Shown one piece after another: positions 24,942 to 39,500 of a DNA stretch of 64,000 nucleotides. Source of the stretch: Paramarasmius palmivorus (Eukaryota > Basidiomycota > Agaricomycetes > Agaricales > Marasmiaceae). Location of the stretch: positions 62,001-126,000 of the forward strand of contig JAYKXP010000004.1 of assembly GCA_037176845.1 (NCBI GenBank), given 5' to 3'. The notes beneath the pieces are model-generated. The model did not search any database. It worked only from the letters and a program-made list of their open reading frames with translations, and had not been told where the DNA came from. How positions within the stretch are numbered: position 1 is the first letter of the stretch; the number at the start of each line of letters is the position of its first letter. A program made the position numbers and the translations under genes.

Positions 24942-26380
<1,439 letters not shown>

Positions 26381-26442
26381 GATGGAAGTCAAGATCAAGC
26401 AACGTGGGAAACCAGCCTGAAAAAATCTTGTCCTCTACTACC
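26381..26442. promoter_or_regulatory. Shared WDR5/eIF3k bidirectional promoter
   Basis: There are 62 bp between divergent ATGs. No TATA box is present; both transcripts must start here or inside the partner's 5' end. Confidence 0.5.
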
Positions 26443-27381
26443 ATGGCCGCTGCATCGTGGATCACTCCTCCTACGAGGACAGAAATTATCGAAAATCTGG
26501 TCTCAGGTGTAGGTGAGTATACCGCTGAAATTTTTGTCTTTTTATTGTCGCTAAGTTCATCGATTTCAGACCGGTATAATCCATCCAATGTTGGTATTCT
26601 GGAGGACTACCTATACCACCAAATAAGAAGTCAGGAATACGATTGTCTCGCAAACTTGGCCATTCTCAAGCTGTATGTGACTCTGAATGTATTTTGACCT
26701 AGTATTGACGACCTCATAGATACCAGTTCAACCCAGAACTGTACAACCCAGATGTTGTGATCAACATCCTCATCAAAGCCCTTTCTGCGTCACCTCTCCC
26801 CGATTTCAACCTCTGCATATCTTTACTAGATGAGAGACCCATCAACGCTTCTCTCGACGAGCCCGACCCGCTTCCACAACTGCTTCCCATTCTTCAAGGA
26901 CTCCATCACCTTCTTTACCGATGCCGATTTCCTGCTTTCTGGAGAGCATACAGATCGGAAGCATTGACATCACTTCGAGAAAACTACACGGTAGAAGTCG
27001 CTGGATTTGAGGACTCGATCCGCGAGGTCGCCATCCGGGCTGTTAAGTCCACCTTCACTCGTATCACTACCGACAGACTGGGAATGTACCTGGACCTTAA
27101 CAGTGCGTTTTAAACTTCTACACAGACGTCTCGTCGCGGCTAACTCTGTAGACAGGTCCAGAAGAATTGAACGCTTACATCGAAAAATTGGGCTGGACGT
27201 TGGATTCGTCCGGCACCGTCATCAACATTCCTCCCAATCCTGATAACCAGATAGAGGCAACAGTGGTGCAGGAAAGCATCAAACTACCCCGTGCGTCGCC
27301 CATATCATGGTCCTTAGTGTCTTGGTACTAACAGCCAGTCTAGAGCTTACAAAAGTCATCTCACAAGCTGCTAAGCCATAG
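26443..27381 (+). CDS. EIF3K: Translation initiation factor eIF3 subunit k
   Basis: A HAM/PCI-like non-core subunit of eIF3. The start MAAASWITPPTRTEIIENLV is followed by the diagnostic RYNPSNVGILEDYL, CLANLAILKLYQFNP, LIKALSASPLPDFNLCISLL, FPAFWRAY and FEDSIREVAIRAV blocks. The C-terminal winged-helix part contains LNAYIEKLGWTLDSSG and VVQESIKLP, then a last exon ELTKVISQAAKP-stop. Five exons with 45-65-nt introns. Complete and about the usual length (roughly 240 residues). Convergent with MED27, 163 bp apart. Confidence 0.93.
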
Positions 27382-27544
27382 AATTTGTTGCCCGTGTAAT
27401 TTGAATGTACTTTTTAGTCGCACATTCAACCCTGGATTCATTGAATGCGTTGACTATTGCATCTTCAAAGAACACCTATCATGGCGCTTCTCTCAGCGTA
27501 TACAATGACTAGTAAAGGTTACACTGAGTGCCATACAAAACTTG

Positions 27545-28578
27545 CTACCATATTCGACAGTTGACATGTCTTGGTTCCCATTTTCCTCTTTCGCCATCTT
27601 TCCCGTCAGCCCACAGTCTTACAATCGGAGGTACATGGCCCTCGGAAGATAATACACGCTCACATATAGTACACCTGTCAATGAACAGGTTTTCGTATGC
27701 ACATAATAGGTCCTTGTAAGGAGAAACCTAAATCAGCGACGTTCCGACAAAAGAACCAAGCAGTTTACCAGTATAGACTGCACAGACACTTGTGGATGTG
27801 AATGTATCATTTTTGATAATTGTTGAGAAAGATTTTGGTACACGAGATATGTGGATTGGGAATGCGGTGATTTCTAGAGGATTCACATTGGTTTGGCATT
27901 ACAGGCAACAAAAAGTAGCCGACTCACTCCCTCACGGGGTCCAAAGACAGTTATGCTCTCTACTACAAGTCTTGGATCTTCCTCGGTGTGATCGACTGTG
28001 ATATAGGCCGTGAAAATGTCCTTGATGAAGAACCTCAGTGTGGCAGGCCGATCCACTTTTCCTGGTTGACCCCAACTTCGTGTAGGCTTCCAGATATGCA
28101 CGGTACATTGATGTTCTTTGTTGAAACGAGGAATGTATTCAAAGAGTTCTGAAGCTTTTAGCGGTGCCTCATCGGTGTGAGGGAAAAGGGAGACGTTTCG
28201 GTTGTCTAATGCAATGTATGGCTGGGGTGACTCTGGCGAAGGTGCTCGTCTAGCAAGCCATAAGAACGATGCTCAGAGAAGAGATATTCGAGCTGACCTT
28301 CGCTTCCTATTTTCTCTACGGAGATTTACTGTGTGCTTCAAACCATTGACATTCTCGCTTTCCCGAGCTGCGCGTAGTGCTTGCTGAACAGGTTCCGATT
28401 TCAGATTCAGGGTGATGTCCTTGATTTGCTGAAGTTGAGTTATCAATGAGGGTGCAGGCGGTGCAGGAAGAGCAGAAGACGCTGCTGGGTTCTTGAATAG
28501 TGACTGGGGGATGTGGCGTAGAGTCTGGACTTTGTTATAAGCATCCTGTAATGCTTGTATGTGATCTTCGAGAGACAT
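27545..28578 (-). CDS. MED27: Mediator complex subunit 27
   Basis: A Mediator subunit (metazoan/basidiomycete tail-head junction). The coiled-coil N-terminus MSLEDHIQALQDAYNKVQTL precedes a middle beta-rich region (CTVHIWKPTRSWGQ, LRFFIKDIFTAYITVDH). The C-terminal exon reads SPYKDLLCAYENLFIDRC, CTICERVLSSEG, VPPIVRLW and HVNCRIW-stop. That Cys4/His-type terminal motif with a (D/S)G..PP(T/I).R.W core matches the conserved MED27 C-terminus. Four exons; the reading relies on introns at about 27779-27820, 27880-27935 and 28250-28300. Length about 295 residues. Identity rests mainly on the C-terminal motif and on size. Confidence 0.78.
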
Positions 28579-29063
28579 AATGTCCTAGATGGCACAATAA
28601 AGTAAGAAGGGGGGTCATGAGCGAGAATGACAGTCATACATACGTGTTATAGTATCTTGTGAACAAGGCGGCGACAAGTGCAGCGCTGTGGTCGTGGAAG
28701 TCGATGTTGGTGGAGAGAGGCAAAGGAGGGCAAAGGTGAATTCGGCCCGCTTCGCCAAGCAGTTTGCTCAACTCAAGGACAATGATGTCAATAAGAAAGC
28801 TGCACAATGAACATTGAAATGACAGTTTGTATTGCTGCAGTTCTGTATATACATACTACATGGGGTAATAAAAGATCTATAACGAAGTCAACAGACAACT
28901 AGACGAACCTAATATTGATGCAGTTGTTCTATCAATGCGGCATAAAAAATACATTGCAAGCTTGCAGTTAAGAAAAAGATAATCATGGTCGTGAACAGTA
29001 GAGAAAGAATAAGTCATGGTTAGAAGTTAGAAGTAAAAGAAACAAATTTTTTTGAAAGGTGAG
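28579..29063. other. Intergenic region upstream of MED27, downstream of KCS1
   Basis: About 485 bp, A/T-rich past 28800. It should hold the MED27 promoter and the KCS1 3' UTR. No further feature is seen. Confidence 0.4.
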
Positions 29064-32000
29064 TTATGTTGATATCATACCCTCGTCCTCATCGAAGATC
29101 TCGTCGAAGACTTCCCTACTATCGTTGGGTAGGGCAGGAAGTTTGCTTAGTGACGGATCATCTCGAATGGCCTTGATCCTCCGAATCCTCTCGTCATTCC
29201 AGATCTGTTCCAGAGCCTTTGCGAGGTTCTTTAGGCCAAACAAGAATCCTCGGTCTGGTTCTTCCGGATAATGAGGTGGAAATCTTGCGTAAAGCAAACC
29301 AGTTTCAGAGTCTATCTCGGCCTCGTATCCTTTGGAGCTAGTTGAAAACTCGTGCGGTCCAAGATGCTCGCGAGAGCTTGGATAAGGTAACCAATCTCTT
29401 CCCGTCGTAGTATGAGCGAAATCGACGAGACGAAGATTGACCTCGCCTCGCTTCCGACGGTCGTTCGAGCGTTTCTCGACTGGCCCTAGAAGCAAGTCTT
29501 CGCTGTGCGACCGTCGCAAGCCAGGCTTCTCCGGCTGACCATCGTGATGCGGATGAGTCGACTGTCGTCGCTCCAGGGATTCGCCTCGTTTGCTTCTCGA
29601 TGAGGGGTGCTCTAGTGTGGACTGACGGAAGGCTTCTTGTGTCTCTCTATCGCCATCATATATCAGCAATAGACTGCAACCATAGAATCGGTACCCTTTT
29701 AACCGGGCAATGATCCGAGCGAGACCATACAGTTTCTGAAGGAGCACCGGGATCTGATACACCAATAGCTGTTCCCCATCATACAAAAACGAAGCTAAAA
29801 CGGACGCAAACTCCTCTGTGCGCACTTCACGACCCTTATATTTATCCTGCGTAACGTACGACTGTGTCACATGGTTCCACACCTAAAATACGTTTAATTC
29901 AAGGTTGTGTCAGCACTGGGAATACTATTCAACTGCGTAACGTGAACCTGACCTGCATGCCACAAATCCGAACGCCCAAGGTACGGCTTGTTGACCTATC
30001 GCATTTCTTGCGCTGGCTCTTCTTCTTCGCAAGTGTGGCATCCATCCCGTACTGGCGGGTTCCCATCTTCAGATCCATTACACAGGGATGCTTTAGACGC
30101 CCTGTGAGATCTTCCATCAAGATGAAATGGTTCTGTCGTGTGAAGGCAGGGTCACCATTCTCCTTGTTAGGCTCGGTCATCACCGCGGGGGCTGATGACG
30201 GTTCAGGGCCTGACTGAGAGTGTGACATTGGGAACGGCAGATGCGAATCTAGCGATCTCGAACGACTTCGTCGCCGGCTCAATGATGGGCTCAAATCGGC
30301 ATGCCATGGTTGAAGCTTGTTGTGCGGCACGTCCTCATTAGGTATCGATGACGGGCAGTCCATGTCAAATACCCCCATCATGTCCTCACACCGTTTCTGC
30401 TCCAGCGCCATTGCCTCCAACTTTGCCGGCGTTGCAATCATCGATTCGCTCTGTACTCGCCGTATCTGGTTCGGTAGCTCGCTTTGACGTAGCCGGTCCA
30501 CCTGGCTGACTAGCTTGCGACTCCTCCGTCTCGCTCTACTAGGTCCCTCAGACTCGGTAGCGTCACCTTCTGCATCTGCAACGTCACCGTCGTCTTCTGT
30601 CCGCGTAGCCCAGCGGCCCCCCGTCCTTCTCCGGAAACGCCGAAGCACGGTACTAAAGACATGATCCTTCAACTTCGTGTTCACCATTGTCGAGCCACGA
30701 CCACCAAAACCAAACCAAGGCGGTTGCGTATCAGGAAGGGTGTTGTCGGAGGCATATGTGGATAATACGGGTCGCTGAAAGTCGTCGTCCTCATCCGAGG
30801 CCGACTTCATGGTAAACTTTTTTGTTCGAGGTTTTTCGGCCATTGCGGATGGAAAGACGCTGGTAGACACACTGGGCGAGTTCGCAGGTGTAGGTGCTTC
30901 ACCTTCACTATTTCCAGCAGCTGGGTATGCTAATGGACTCGGCCGTAACCTGCTCGGGATAGTGGCACCATTGATTCCCAAATCCGGTACTGACGCGGTA
31001 CCACGATGAAGTTGCTGTCTTTTGAGACGGCGAACTGCTAATGGGGAAGAGTGCGAAGAGTGCGAATAGGAACGTGCTCTGCTATTCAAAATCCACTCTG
31101 GAATGATGTGCCTATTGCGATCCAGTACGACCTCGGGATATTCCTCTGCATCAGTTTTTGCACCCTCGTCCACCTCTGCAATATCGCAAGGCCTTTGCGA
31201 CAGTTGCGAGCGAGGAGAACGACGGGCAGGAGCATCGCTTGCTGACTTATGGATTGGTGGTCGTGCAGGCCGATGACTCTCATCGTCTAAGGCACGATGT
31301 GGAGAAGGCGGTGAGTTGCCAGAATTCGATTTGGGAACTCGTCTGTAGCTGACTAGCATAACACCCAAATATCTTGGAATATACGCAAGCAGCGGCGGTG
31401 CCTCTCTTTCGACTGCTTCATAAAAAAGATTTTCTCGAGATACAAGTGGCTGAGTAAAAGTGATCAGGTAAGCTTGAGCTGTGGTGATCTAGAAAGAAGT
31501 TACTGACTTTGCAAACGGCACGTTTTGTGAACTTGTAGATAGCACTGTGACCTCCGACCTGATTACGAAAAGGACGAAGCGGAATGTGTGGCAGATGCTC
31601 TTGCGAGTCATCCAAATCCAGGTCCAGTAGATATCCTTGGTCATCTGCGTCAGTGAACGGATATCCGGTATCGGATATTTGATTGGAGGTGCGGCCCTGG
31701 CCGTCGCCTTCTGGTAAGGATACAGAATGTGATGATGGGCTCTGGTTATGAGACAAGGGAAAACTCGAGTACGCAGAAGTGGTAGAGGTTGTGGTAGTAG
31801 CAGAACCAGTCTCCCACGTAGACTCGTCTTCGGTGGACCACGCCGATTGCGAGTATGTCTCAGCAGGAGATGGAGGTCGGAATTCCTTTAGTGAAGAGAG
31901 TGTGAGAGATGAGGGAGTGTTTCTTGGGGTAATATCGCGAGTGTGGGGTAAACTTCGGGGAGTACCTTCGTGGTCCAGGGTATCGGCGAAAGTGCGCACG

Positions 32001-33103
32001 GGCTTGTCTATTGACAGTGGTGGAGTTTCGCAGGTAGAAATGGTGGCTCGATGGTGCGGCGGGGGTCTTGAAGGGGATGGTGACGGTGGAAGCACCGTCG
32101 AACGATGTCGTTTGACTGGTGAGGTGTCCTGACGGTTTCTGGAGACCGAAGCGTCCGTGTCAAAGACGGGCTCATCACTTATTCGCTGACGTCGCCTGCC
32201 TCTTCCACTTTCATCCTCTCGATTGAAAACTTCATTGCGCCACTGTGCGAGATCCGACATGACCAATTCTCTTGTAGACGACTTTCTCTGACTCTGACTA
32301 GCACGCCTCTCATCTCCAGAACTCGTTATGCTCTCTCTTGTCCTGACTCTCTGCAATGTATTTGAGCTCTTTTCTCTCCTCAGGGCAGCTTGGCTCCGAT
32401 CAGGCCACTCGGACCGCTTAACAAACTCGAACTTGGCCGGAGCGTCATTGTCGACGGCTTTGCCTTTTCCGGCCGAGGTTGGGCGTCGATGACTGCTGGC
32501 GGATTCGGATCTATAGGGCGACTCGTTGGATATGTGATGGTCCTCTGAAGTCTCTTTGAATAGCTGGAGAGTGGCAGCTACTTTGCGCCCAATGCCGGAC
32601 CCAGAGGCATGTGAAGGTGAAGGAATGGGTTCTGAAGGCAGAGATGAAGAACTGGAGCCCCCAGACGAAGAATTTGCTCGGCGAAATGAAGGACGAGAAG
32701 ACTTGGAAGAGTTTGTCGAAGACTGTTTGTGGTGGCCTGGAGGAGAAATTTTCGGAGATGGTAACGTTAATGCTCTCGAGTTATGTCGAATATTAAAAGG
32801 ACGATTGTTCATACGCTGTACCGAAGTCTTTTCCGTTGTATAACCTTCCGAGTCCGAATTGAGATAATTATGAAGGGTCGAAGAAGAATTGGACCGCCGA
32901 GAACTTGGTTTGGCAAGTTTATCGGGTAAAGAAAGGTCGAGATCTGTTGGCAACGAAGGAATTTTTGGAGAAGAAGAAGACGACGTTGAGCCTGAACTTG
33001 GTGGAGAAATTGGGAAACGGTATTGCTGAATATGAGTTCTGGGAGAGGGCCCCATGAGGAAAGAGTATATCCGGGGGAAGATGGTGGTGGTCAAGGCATA
33101 CAA
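29064..33103 (-). CDS. KCS1: Inositol hexakisphosphate kinase (KCS1 type)
   Basis: An IP6 kinase that makes inositol pyrophosphates, signalling phosphate status and stress. Three exons: about 33103-31510, 31450-29960 and 29882-29064. The first about 520 residues are Ser/Pro-rich and disordered. The catalytic fold begins near GGHSAIYKFTKRAVCKPLVSREN and continues with ..YEAVEREAPPLLAYIPRYLG. A long insert follows, and the core resumes at HFILMEDLTGRLKHPCVMDL. The PxxxDxKMG motif of the IPK family is read as PCVMDLKMG. Further blocks are RICGMQ|VWNHVT, CSLLLIYDGD and LVDFAHT (metal-binding Asp). About 1,300 residues, long as usual for fungal Kcs1. Met at 33049 (MGPSPRT) is an alternative start. 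Confidence 0.9.
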
Positions 33104-33607
33104 AAAAGCGCTTAGCCCATGATATCAGAGTCCAAAGCTTGTGTGTCACACACCACGTGCGTTCTGCCAGCCGCTTATTGCCGTCAAACCCAAACGTTCT
33201 TCACCAGCCAGTATCAGCCACTGGCAATAAACTCTCCTAGATCACGATTCTCGTTGATATTTCGTCGAAACTTATCACTAGCAACGCTCAGTTTCTCTCA
33301 AATGGTCACATCTTTTTTCCTGCTTGCTCCGTCGGTGACCAGTCTCCCCGGATCTCCAGATCCTGTCACCGTCATACTCCTATGTACAAATCTCTGGTAT
33401 TGCATTGCAGTGCGCTCAGCAGACCAACGTTTATGAATTTCCGAGAACGTTCCCAGGCAAACCTAAAGTGGAGCGTGGGTGCCACCGGGATTGAGTACAC
33501 AATCTATCCTACTTGGTGCTAGACTTGGAGTAGATAAGTACCCAAAATACACCAGCTGTGTACTAGCTGGTGTATTTTGGTTGGATATTCATTCATTGAA
33601 CGTTCCA
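33104..33607. other. Intergenic region KCS1 5' / AVT1 3'
   Basis: About 0.5 kb. It contains the likely KCS1 promoter and, at 33542-33580, the strong hairpin described separately. The plus-strand ORF 33119-33436 has no recognisable content. Confidence 0.45.
33542..33580 (-). repeat. Perfect 16-bp inverted repeat in the AVT1 3' region
   Basis: CCAAAATACACCAGCT, a 7-nt spacer, then its exact reverse complement. It lies 27 bp beyond the AVT1 stop codon, so it would be in that gene's 3' UTR and fold into a strong stem-loop. It could be a 3'-end or stability element, or a footprint of an old mobile element. Confidence 0.8.
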
Positions 33608-36147
33608 TCACTCCCCTTCGCTGGCAGCCACAAACGCAGAACCAGTCCCCCATGCTGCCATCACGAGACCAATGACCAGTATGATGCCATCCGCAATCCC
33701 ACACCGTCTTTCTAACGCGACTTTGGCTGAAATAGGTCCAATGATACAAATCATGAACGCTGAAAACGACCCCAAGAACGCCATCATCGCGTCAAACTCT
33801 GGCACTGCCACCGAGACGCCTACGGCCGCTAGAGTGACTAAAATCCGCTGAAAGTGGCTCAGGATATCTCGCTTCGTCCACTGCATCGATGCAGCCATCT
33901 TCATTGCCATGTCCTCAGGCGTCGTGACTCCTGATTCAATCCCAACGAGTACTTCCAAGGCTGCATTCAGCTAAAACATGCGAAACATGTCACTCGACCC
34001 ATTCTTCTCGCCACAGATAGGAAGAAACGCACCGGTTGAGTCGTCAGGGCAAACTTTGATCTATGAAGAGTAATCTTTCAAGAACAGTCCGAATAAGCGG
34101 GCAGGAAGCACGTACAGGGGGCTGACAACAAGCATCCAGAGTGCTATCTTGTTCAGTACCGGATTGAATCCGGGGGTTCTTAACAAGTCCATGCTAATCT
34201 GAATGAATTGCGTGTTACTCTGAGGCACCAAAAACACAAGATATCCCAACGCACCTCTTGGCTAACTTGGTTCCCGAACATCAGATAACCAGCACATCCA
34301 ATTAATGTATAGATTGACGTTGCGACAAACTAAAGAAGGCATTTGAGCGGCATGGCACAGAAAGGACACATTACGCACGAATGCCCAGTTGATCATCGTA
34401 TCAAACTGCTCGGGATTCGCCATATCTCGGGCGAGCGATGGAATTACTGCATGTCCTGAGAACTGTATCGATTAATGTCAGCCTCGTCCCGAGATAGCAA
34501 ACATGACTGTGGCGAGATACCGATTGATACGCACCCCAGCCATGAAAAGTCCATACGCCAGTCCCAGATTGGTCCAACTGCTGATACTCAATGACGTCTC
34601 AGCAGGACTCCAAAGACTTCCGGGATATTCCGTTTTGCTGAGTCCATCCGCCAGGACCACCACCACAAGAAGAATCGTCGATAATATCCCGAGTATTGAC
34701 GTGTAAGATAAGAGAGATAGTGGTAAAAACACCGTTGGAATTAGTCTATTACGAAACAGTTCCAAAGGTGAGTATGAACATGACACGAGATATCAAGAGG
34801 ATAGCAGCTTACAGTAACAGGCCCCAAAGCTTATACGTGTTAGCCGAGTAGGTGGGTATAATGGCATGCAATGAATCTGCGTACAGAGTAACGAGAACAA
34901 CCCTAGATTGATGCTCAGTAAGGTTCTCAACGGACAAAGCGGGGCGCTGAGATACACACGCAACGGCAAAAAGTTCCAGGCAGAACATGATGCTAATAAA
35001 CACAGTAGAGCGTGGCCCAAAAGCCTTGCGACCTGAACGAAATTGGTAAGGACATTCACATTCATCTATGTTTGACCGAAAGCGTACCTATATCGGCGTA
35101 TGAGCGGAGCCTCGGATCAGTTCTGATTATCCTTGCAAGTATTTTGGCGCTGAACGCAATGAGCAACATACGACTGAGATTTGGCACCACCTACGTGTAG
35201 CAGCTCAGTCCACCATACAAGATAATGAGGGCAGTTCCAGCAACCCAGCCAGCATATGCGAACGCCAAAGGTTCGGACAACATACCGATACCTAACAGAA
35301 TCGCGATCGAGTTGAAAAGCTATAGTAACATTAGCGTTTAAAACTCCCGATACAATGACGCATACCGTCTGGCCAAATGTGCTGTGACCACCAAAGGCCG
35401 CCTGGCCTCTCAGATGTGTCTTCGAAGAACTAGCAGATGACCTCCTCCTCAACGTCAACCTTGACCTCTCCTCCGGATCTTGTACTCTTCTTCCATCATC
35501 AGACGTAACTTGGTTTCCACTTGCCACAGCGGATGTTTCTTCTGACGTGCGTCTTGCACCGTAACTTCCGGGTGTGCCAGCCTGACTACTGAAGGAAACT
35601 TTTGGTCTCAACAATGGTGTTGCTTCCGAGATCCGGTGAGGTGGACTACTCGCCAGCCCGCTTGCACTTTCAGCGATGGATTGAACGTTTCTTTGAGTTT
35701 GTGAGACGTATGAGCCGGTTGTGAGGATGCCTTGAGCGGGGGGCGACGGACTGAGAGAGCCAACTGAGGAAGGAATTCCAACAGCTGGCGTGCTTGTTCT
35801 CCCAAGGTCGTCATCCCAGTGGAATTGACCAATGAGGCCACTGTCCCGGTCGTGTGATCTTTCAGGGTGCGGGGTATCCAATGCGTCGTCGTCGAAATCT
35901 CCAATGAGTGCCTCCTCGTCTTCAAACTCATCTCTGAATTCGTCGTCGTCAAATTCAGCAGAATCTTCGCCAGAGGATGCAACAGTTGAACCAGCTACGT
36001 AGTACTGTGAACGCCGGTCTGTGGAAGAAAGAGAGTTAGCCAATGTCATCCTGGGAGAGTTGATCACGCACACGACGCAATAGCATCCCTGAAGCTACTT
36101 CCACTAGCGGCAGAGCCAAAGACAAACCCAGTGCTGGGTAGGGACAT
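33608..36147 (-). CDS. AVT1: Vacuolar amino-acid transporter, AVT1 type
   Basis: An amino acid/auxin permease family (SLC32/36-like) transporter that exchanges amino acids across the vacuolar membrane. Exon 1 encodes MSLPSTGFVFGSAASGSSF. The next exons form a hydrophilic, acidic N-terminus of about 270 residues (DDDEFRDEFEDEEALIGD). The permease core then starts GHSTFGQT|LFNSIAILLGIGMLS, PLAFAYAGWVAGTALI, the Asp/Arg loop RTDPRLRSYADI, SWTNLGLAYGLFMAGFSGHA, TSIYTLIGCAGYLMFGNQVS and LTTQPLNAALEVL. The last helix ends ..ASEGE-stop. About 10-11 TM segments. Around eleven exons; the long acidic N-terminus is typical for Avt1. Substrate range (Tyr, Gln, Leu and others) is family inference. Confidence 0.87.
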
Positions 36148-36587
36148 GACAGTTCGTGAAAAAAAAAGAAGTGTGGATACGTATATCCTATCTGTTGAGA
36201 CAGCCGTTATCTTTCATTGTTTTGTGTCCGTGCGTCATCTCGGAAAAATCAAGAGGGTAGCATCATGGAATCTTCAGGAAACAGGAGTGCATAGAAGTTC
36301 ACATCTCCTGGGGTAGTGTGTACTAGCACACAAAGGTGCTCAACTGTCAGTCCGCGAGCCTTACGACGTGGGTGAAGAGTACAATAACGTAAGTACACTG
36401 AAGCTCGCGACTCGGAGCTTTGTACATGGAATAATTTACTGCGAGATGAAAACCTCTGGGTATTTGAGTACGAAGAGTGCGAAGCCGGGACAGCAGAGAT
36501 GTTGTGTTGATTACATTCTAAGCAGTGATGGACAAACGAGAAATAAAGGAGACCCAGGAACATGACTATCTCATGCAGCTTCCTCGT

Positions 36588-39500
36588 TCACGAGGCATTG
36601 ATTGCTCTGCGATTCGACCAGGTCATGTACGGCTCTCGGGAGACGTCGTAGTTGGCTTTAGTACGCGTACTACGTCTAGCTTCGGGTTGTTTTGTGTTTG
36701 CGTTCACATCCTGGAAAACCACATGTGAGATCATTCGCTTGTGTCAAGATAACAGATAAACGAACTGCCAAGCGTCGACGTATCCCTGCTGTTATGTGTA
36801 TCCACCATTTACCCAGCGCAGTCTTGAGAGCTAGCTCACGGTGTCCTTTGGGGTTTAGCCATGCGACAAATTCGTCGAGCTAAGCATTGGATATTAGCGC
36901 CCACAATTTGAGGATGAAGGTAAAATATAAACATACCTCTTCGATATCTGAATATACTGCCCAGTCTCCTGGGCCTAGCATACCTTCAACCCCTTCTTCC
37001 TCTTGTCGTCTGGCCGTAATGTCCTCTTCTCTCCGCTGCAAGATCTCCAGGTCAAACTCACTCGGCCCCTGAATGAAAATTCGTCCAGTGCCGTATTGGG
37101 CAACGCCACCACTACCAACCAATGACCCAGATCCCATTCCATCGAACCACCAAATCCTATTATAGAATCGGTCTTTCCCCATAGGTTTTACCCTTACGCC
37201 ACCTAATAGCTTCCTAAAGTCCCTTTCTATGCCCTCGAGACGACGCTCGATTTTATTGACATCCTCGTCCAGCCGTCGATGCTCAGCCATCGCTTGCTTA
37301 ATCGATGCCTGCTTCGCTCGAGCCGCCTCTCTTTGCTTGGCGTGCGCCTGTAATTGGGCCTTTTTCTGCAGATCCTTTTGTCGGCTCGTCCCTTTCTTTG
37401 GAGCTTCTGTCCCACTTTCCGATGCAGAAGCATCCGGAGAATCCTGCATCGAGATATCTCCATCTCCAACTTGAGCATCCGGATCTTCTTTCATTTCGCT
37501 TTGAAGATTGCTCATTTCTTCAAGGCTAAGAGATGACATAATGTCAGCTGATGGGAAAGCACGAATGTCAGGTCTACTCACTTTTGTTTCTTGAGACGAT
37601 TGACTTCTATCTTCTCTTTCCGCAGGGCAGTCAACTGCTCCTCGCAAGACTCCATATGTGCATGTATAGCCTTACTGGAGACAGCCAGATTGCACATGAA
37701 GGACAGAATCGCTAATCTGTCCTGTGGCGTGAGTGTTGGATATCGTTCTGCAGGGGTTGATGAAACGGTATAAAGCCCTGGATTGGGAGTTTCCGGCGTG
37801 AGAGTGCTAGAGCTGGATGATGGTGATCCCTCGTCGGAGGGTGTTTCGGGTGCAAAGAGGAGTTTGGTAAGTATCTCTCGTAGACGAGGGAAGTTCTCGG
37901 TTGTTGCATGCTGGGAAGTTAAATTAGCACAGCATTAGTTGAGAGGAAAAATTGAGTGGTCATACATCTTTCAGACAGCCTATGAGAGCGTCTTCCCAGC
38001 CTTCACGACCTTCCGAGCTCCTGAGCGGTACTCGCTCCCAATTGTTACCAACGTCAGCCATTGCTCCCGTTAGCTCGTCAATTGTTATGCCGAGCAATTT
38101 TTCCTCTGTGCCACCGTGAAGATCGGTCTGATCCCGTTGGCGTAACAGCGACAAGATAGCGCTATGCCTATGAAAGGGGACGGTCCGAAGATTGTAGATC
38201 AGCGTCGAATGTACTTCTGCCAGGAGATTACATGGCAGGTCAGGAAGCGAATGTCGGATTGCGTGCTCAAATTCATCTAGTGTGAAAGGTGAAAGATGTA
38301 AGGGTTGACTGTGAAATGTCAGCGGCAACTTTTATCGACAACAGACTAATGCTTACCCATGAACGACTAGGAAATTCCAGCTCAGGAGGAACTGCTCAAA
38401 AGTGCCATGCGTGTCGTTGAAAGGCAAGGCAATACGACTTGGGACAGGTCTTTTGACTTTCATTCCAGCCTTCTTTTCCTTGTCTCCGATGCGCACGTCG
38501 AGATCTTCCGTGGGGTAACGGATAGGTTTCTTTTTCTTCTTTTCCGCCGCGAGTCGCTCTGCTTCGACCCTTTCCTGCTCCTCGCGATCTCGTTTTTCGG
38601 CCGCGGCGACAGCTGCTTTCGCTGTTAGTTGTACCTTTTCAATCGACGGTTTGAAATAATAGGGAAATGTAAACTCACCCTTCTCCTCCTGAGCAGCGGC
38701 CATCTTCTTCTGTTTCTTGGAAGGAGGAAGCTCCTTGTCCTCCCATGCCTTCTTCCGCTTGTCGCTTTCGCCCTTTTTCATATTTTCCACGTCTTTTCTA
38801 GTCTCCTCGGGCATCTCAGACTCCATTCCATAGCGCTTAGCTATCTCAGGCTTCACCGTCCATGGAGAAGCCACGGCTGCATCACGATCTACACAGTCGC
38901 GTATAAATCTTCGGAGGATAGATTTGGAAAATGCAAGACGATCACGACTGGTGGCGTGCTTTCAGATGATACTCATAGCGTTGGGTTAATGAAGAAAACG
39001 CACCTCATCCGTACGCACTGGACTTCCATCAAACTCCCTACTACACTATTGTCGTTGGCTTCGGGCTGCTTCGCTGAGGCAGCCTTTGCTTTATCGTTTC
39101 TGTCTCTCTCCGGTTCCAAGATCTGTACCCAGTAGTAATACAGGGCTGGATCGTCACGGGCTACCACGTCTTTGATAGGTATCTTGAGGTCACCCTCAAT
39201 GGCATGTATCGATTCGCTCTTTTCTTGGGCTTCATCGTATTGGTCTCTTGCTTTCGCGTCGGTGTGATACCTCGGAGGATATACTCTGTCGACGATAGCG
39301 TGATACCGAGAGACACTGATTAAAAGTTGATTAATATTTGACTATTGTGAGATGCCTGAAACTCACTTGTTGCCGCTGAGATCTACAACCACCTCTGTTG
39401 GGGGTGAACACGAAGATGTCAGTGATTGGCGCGGTGGTAGAGAAGGATAGGAGACTGACTTTCACCCTTGAAGTATCTGTCCTTGTAACGTTCGTATACC

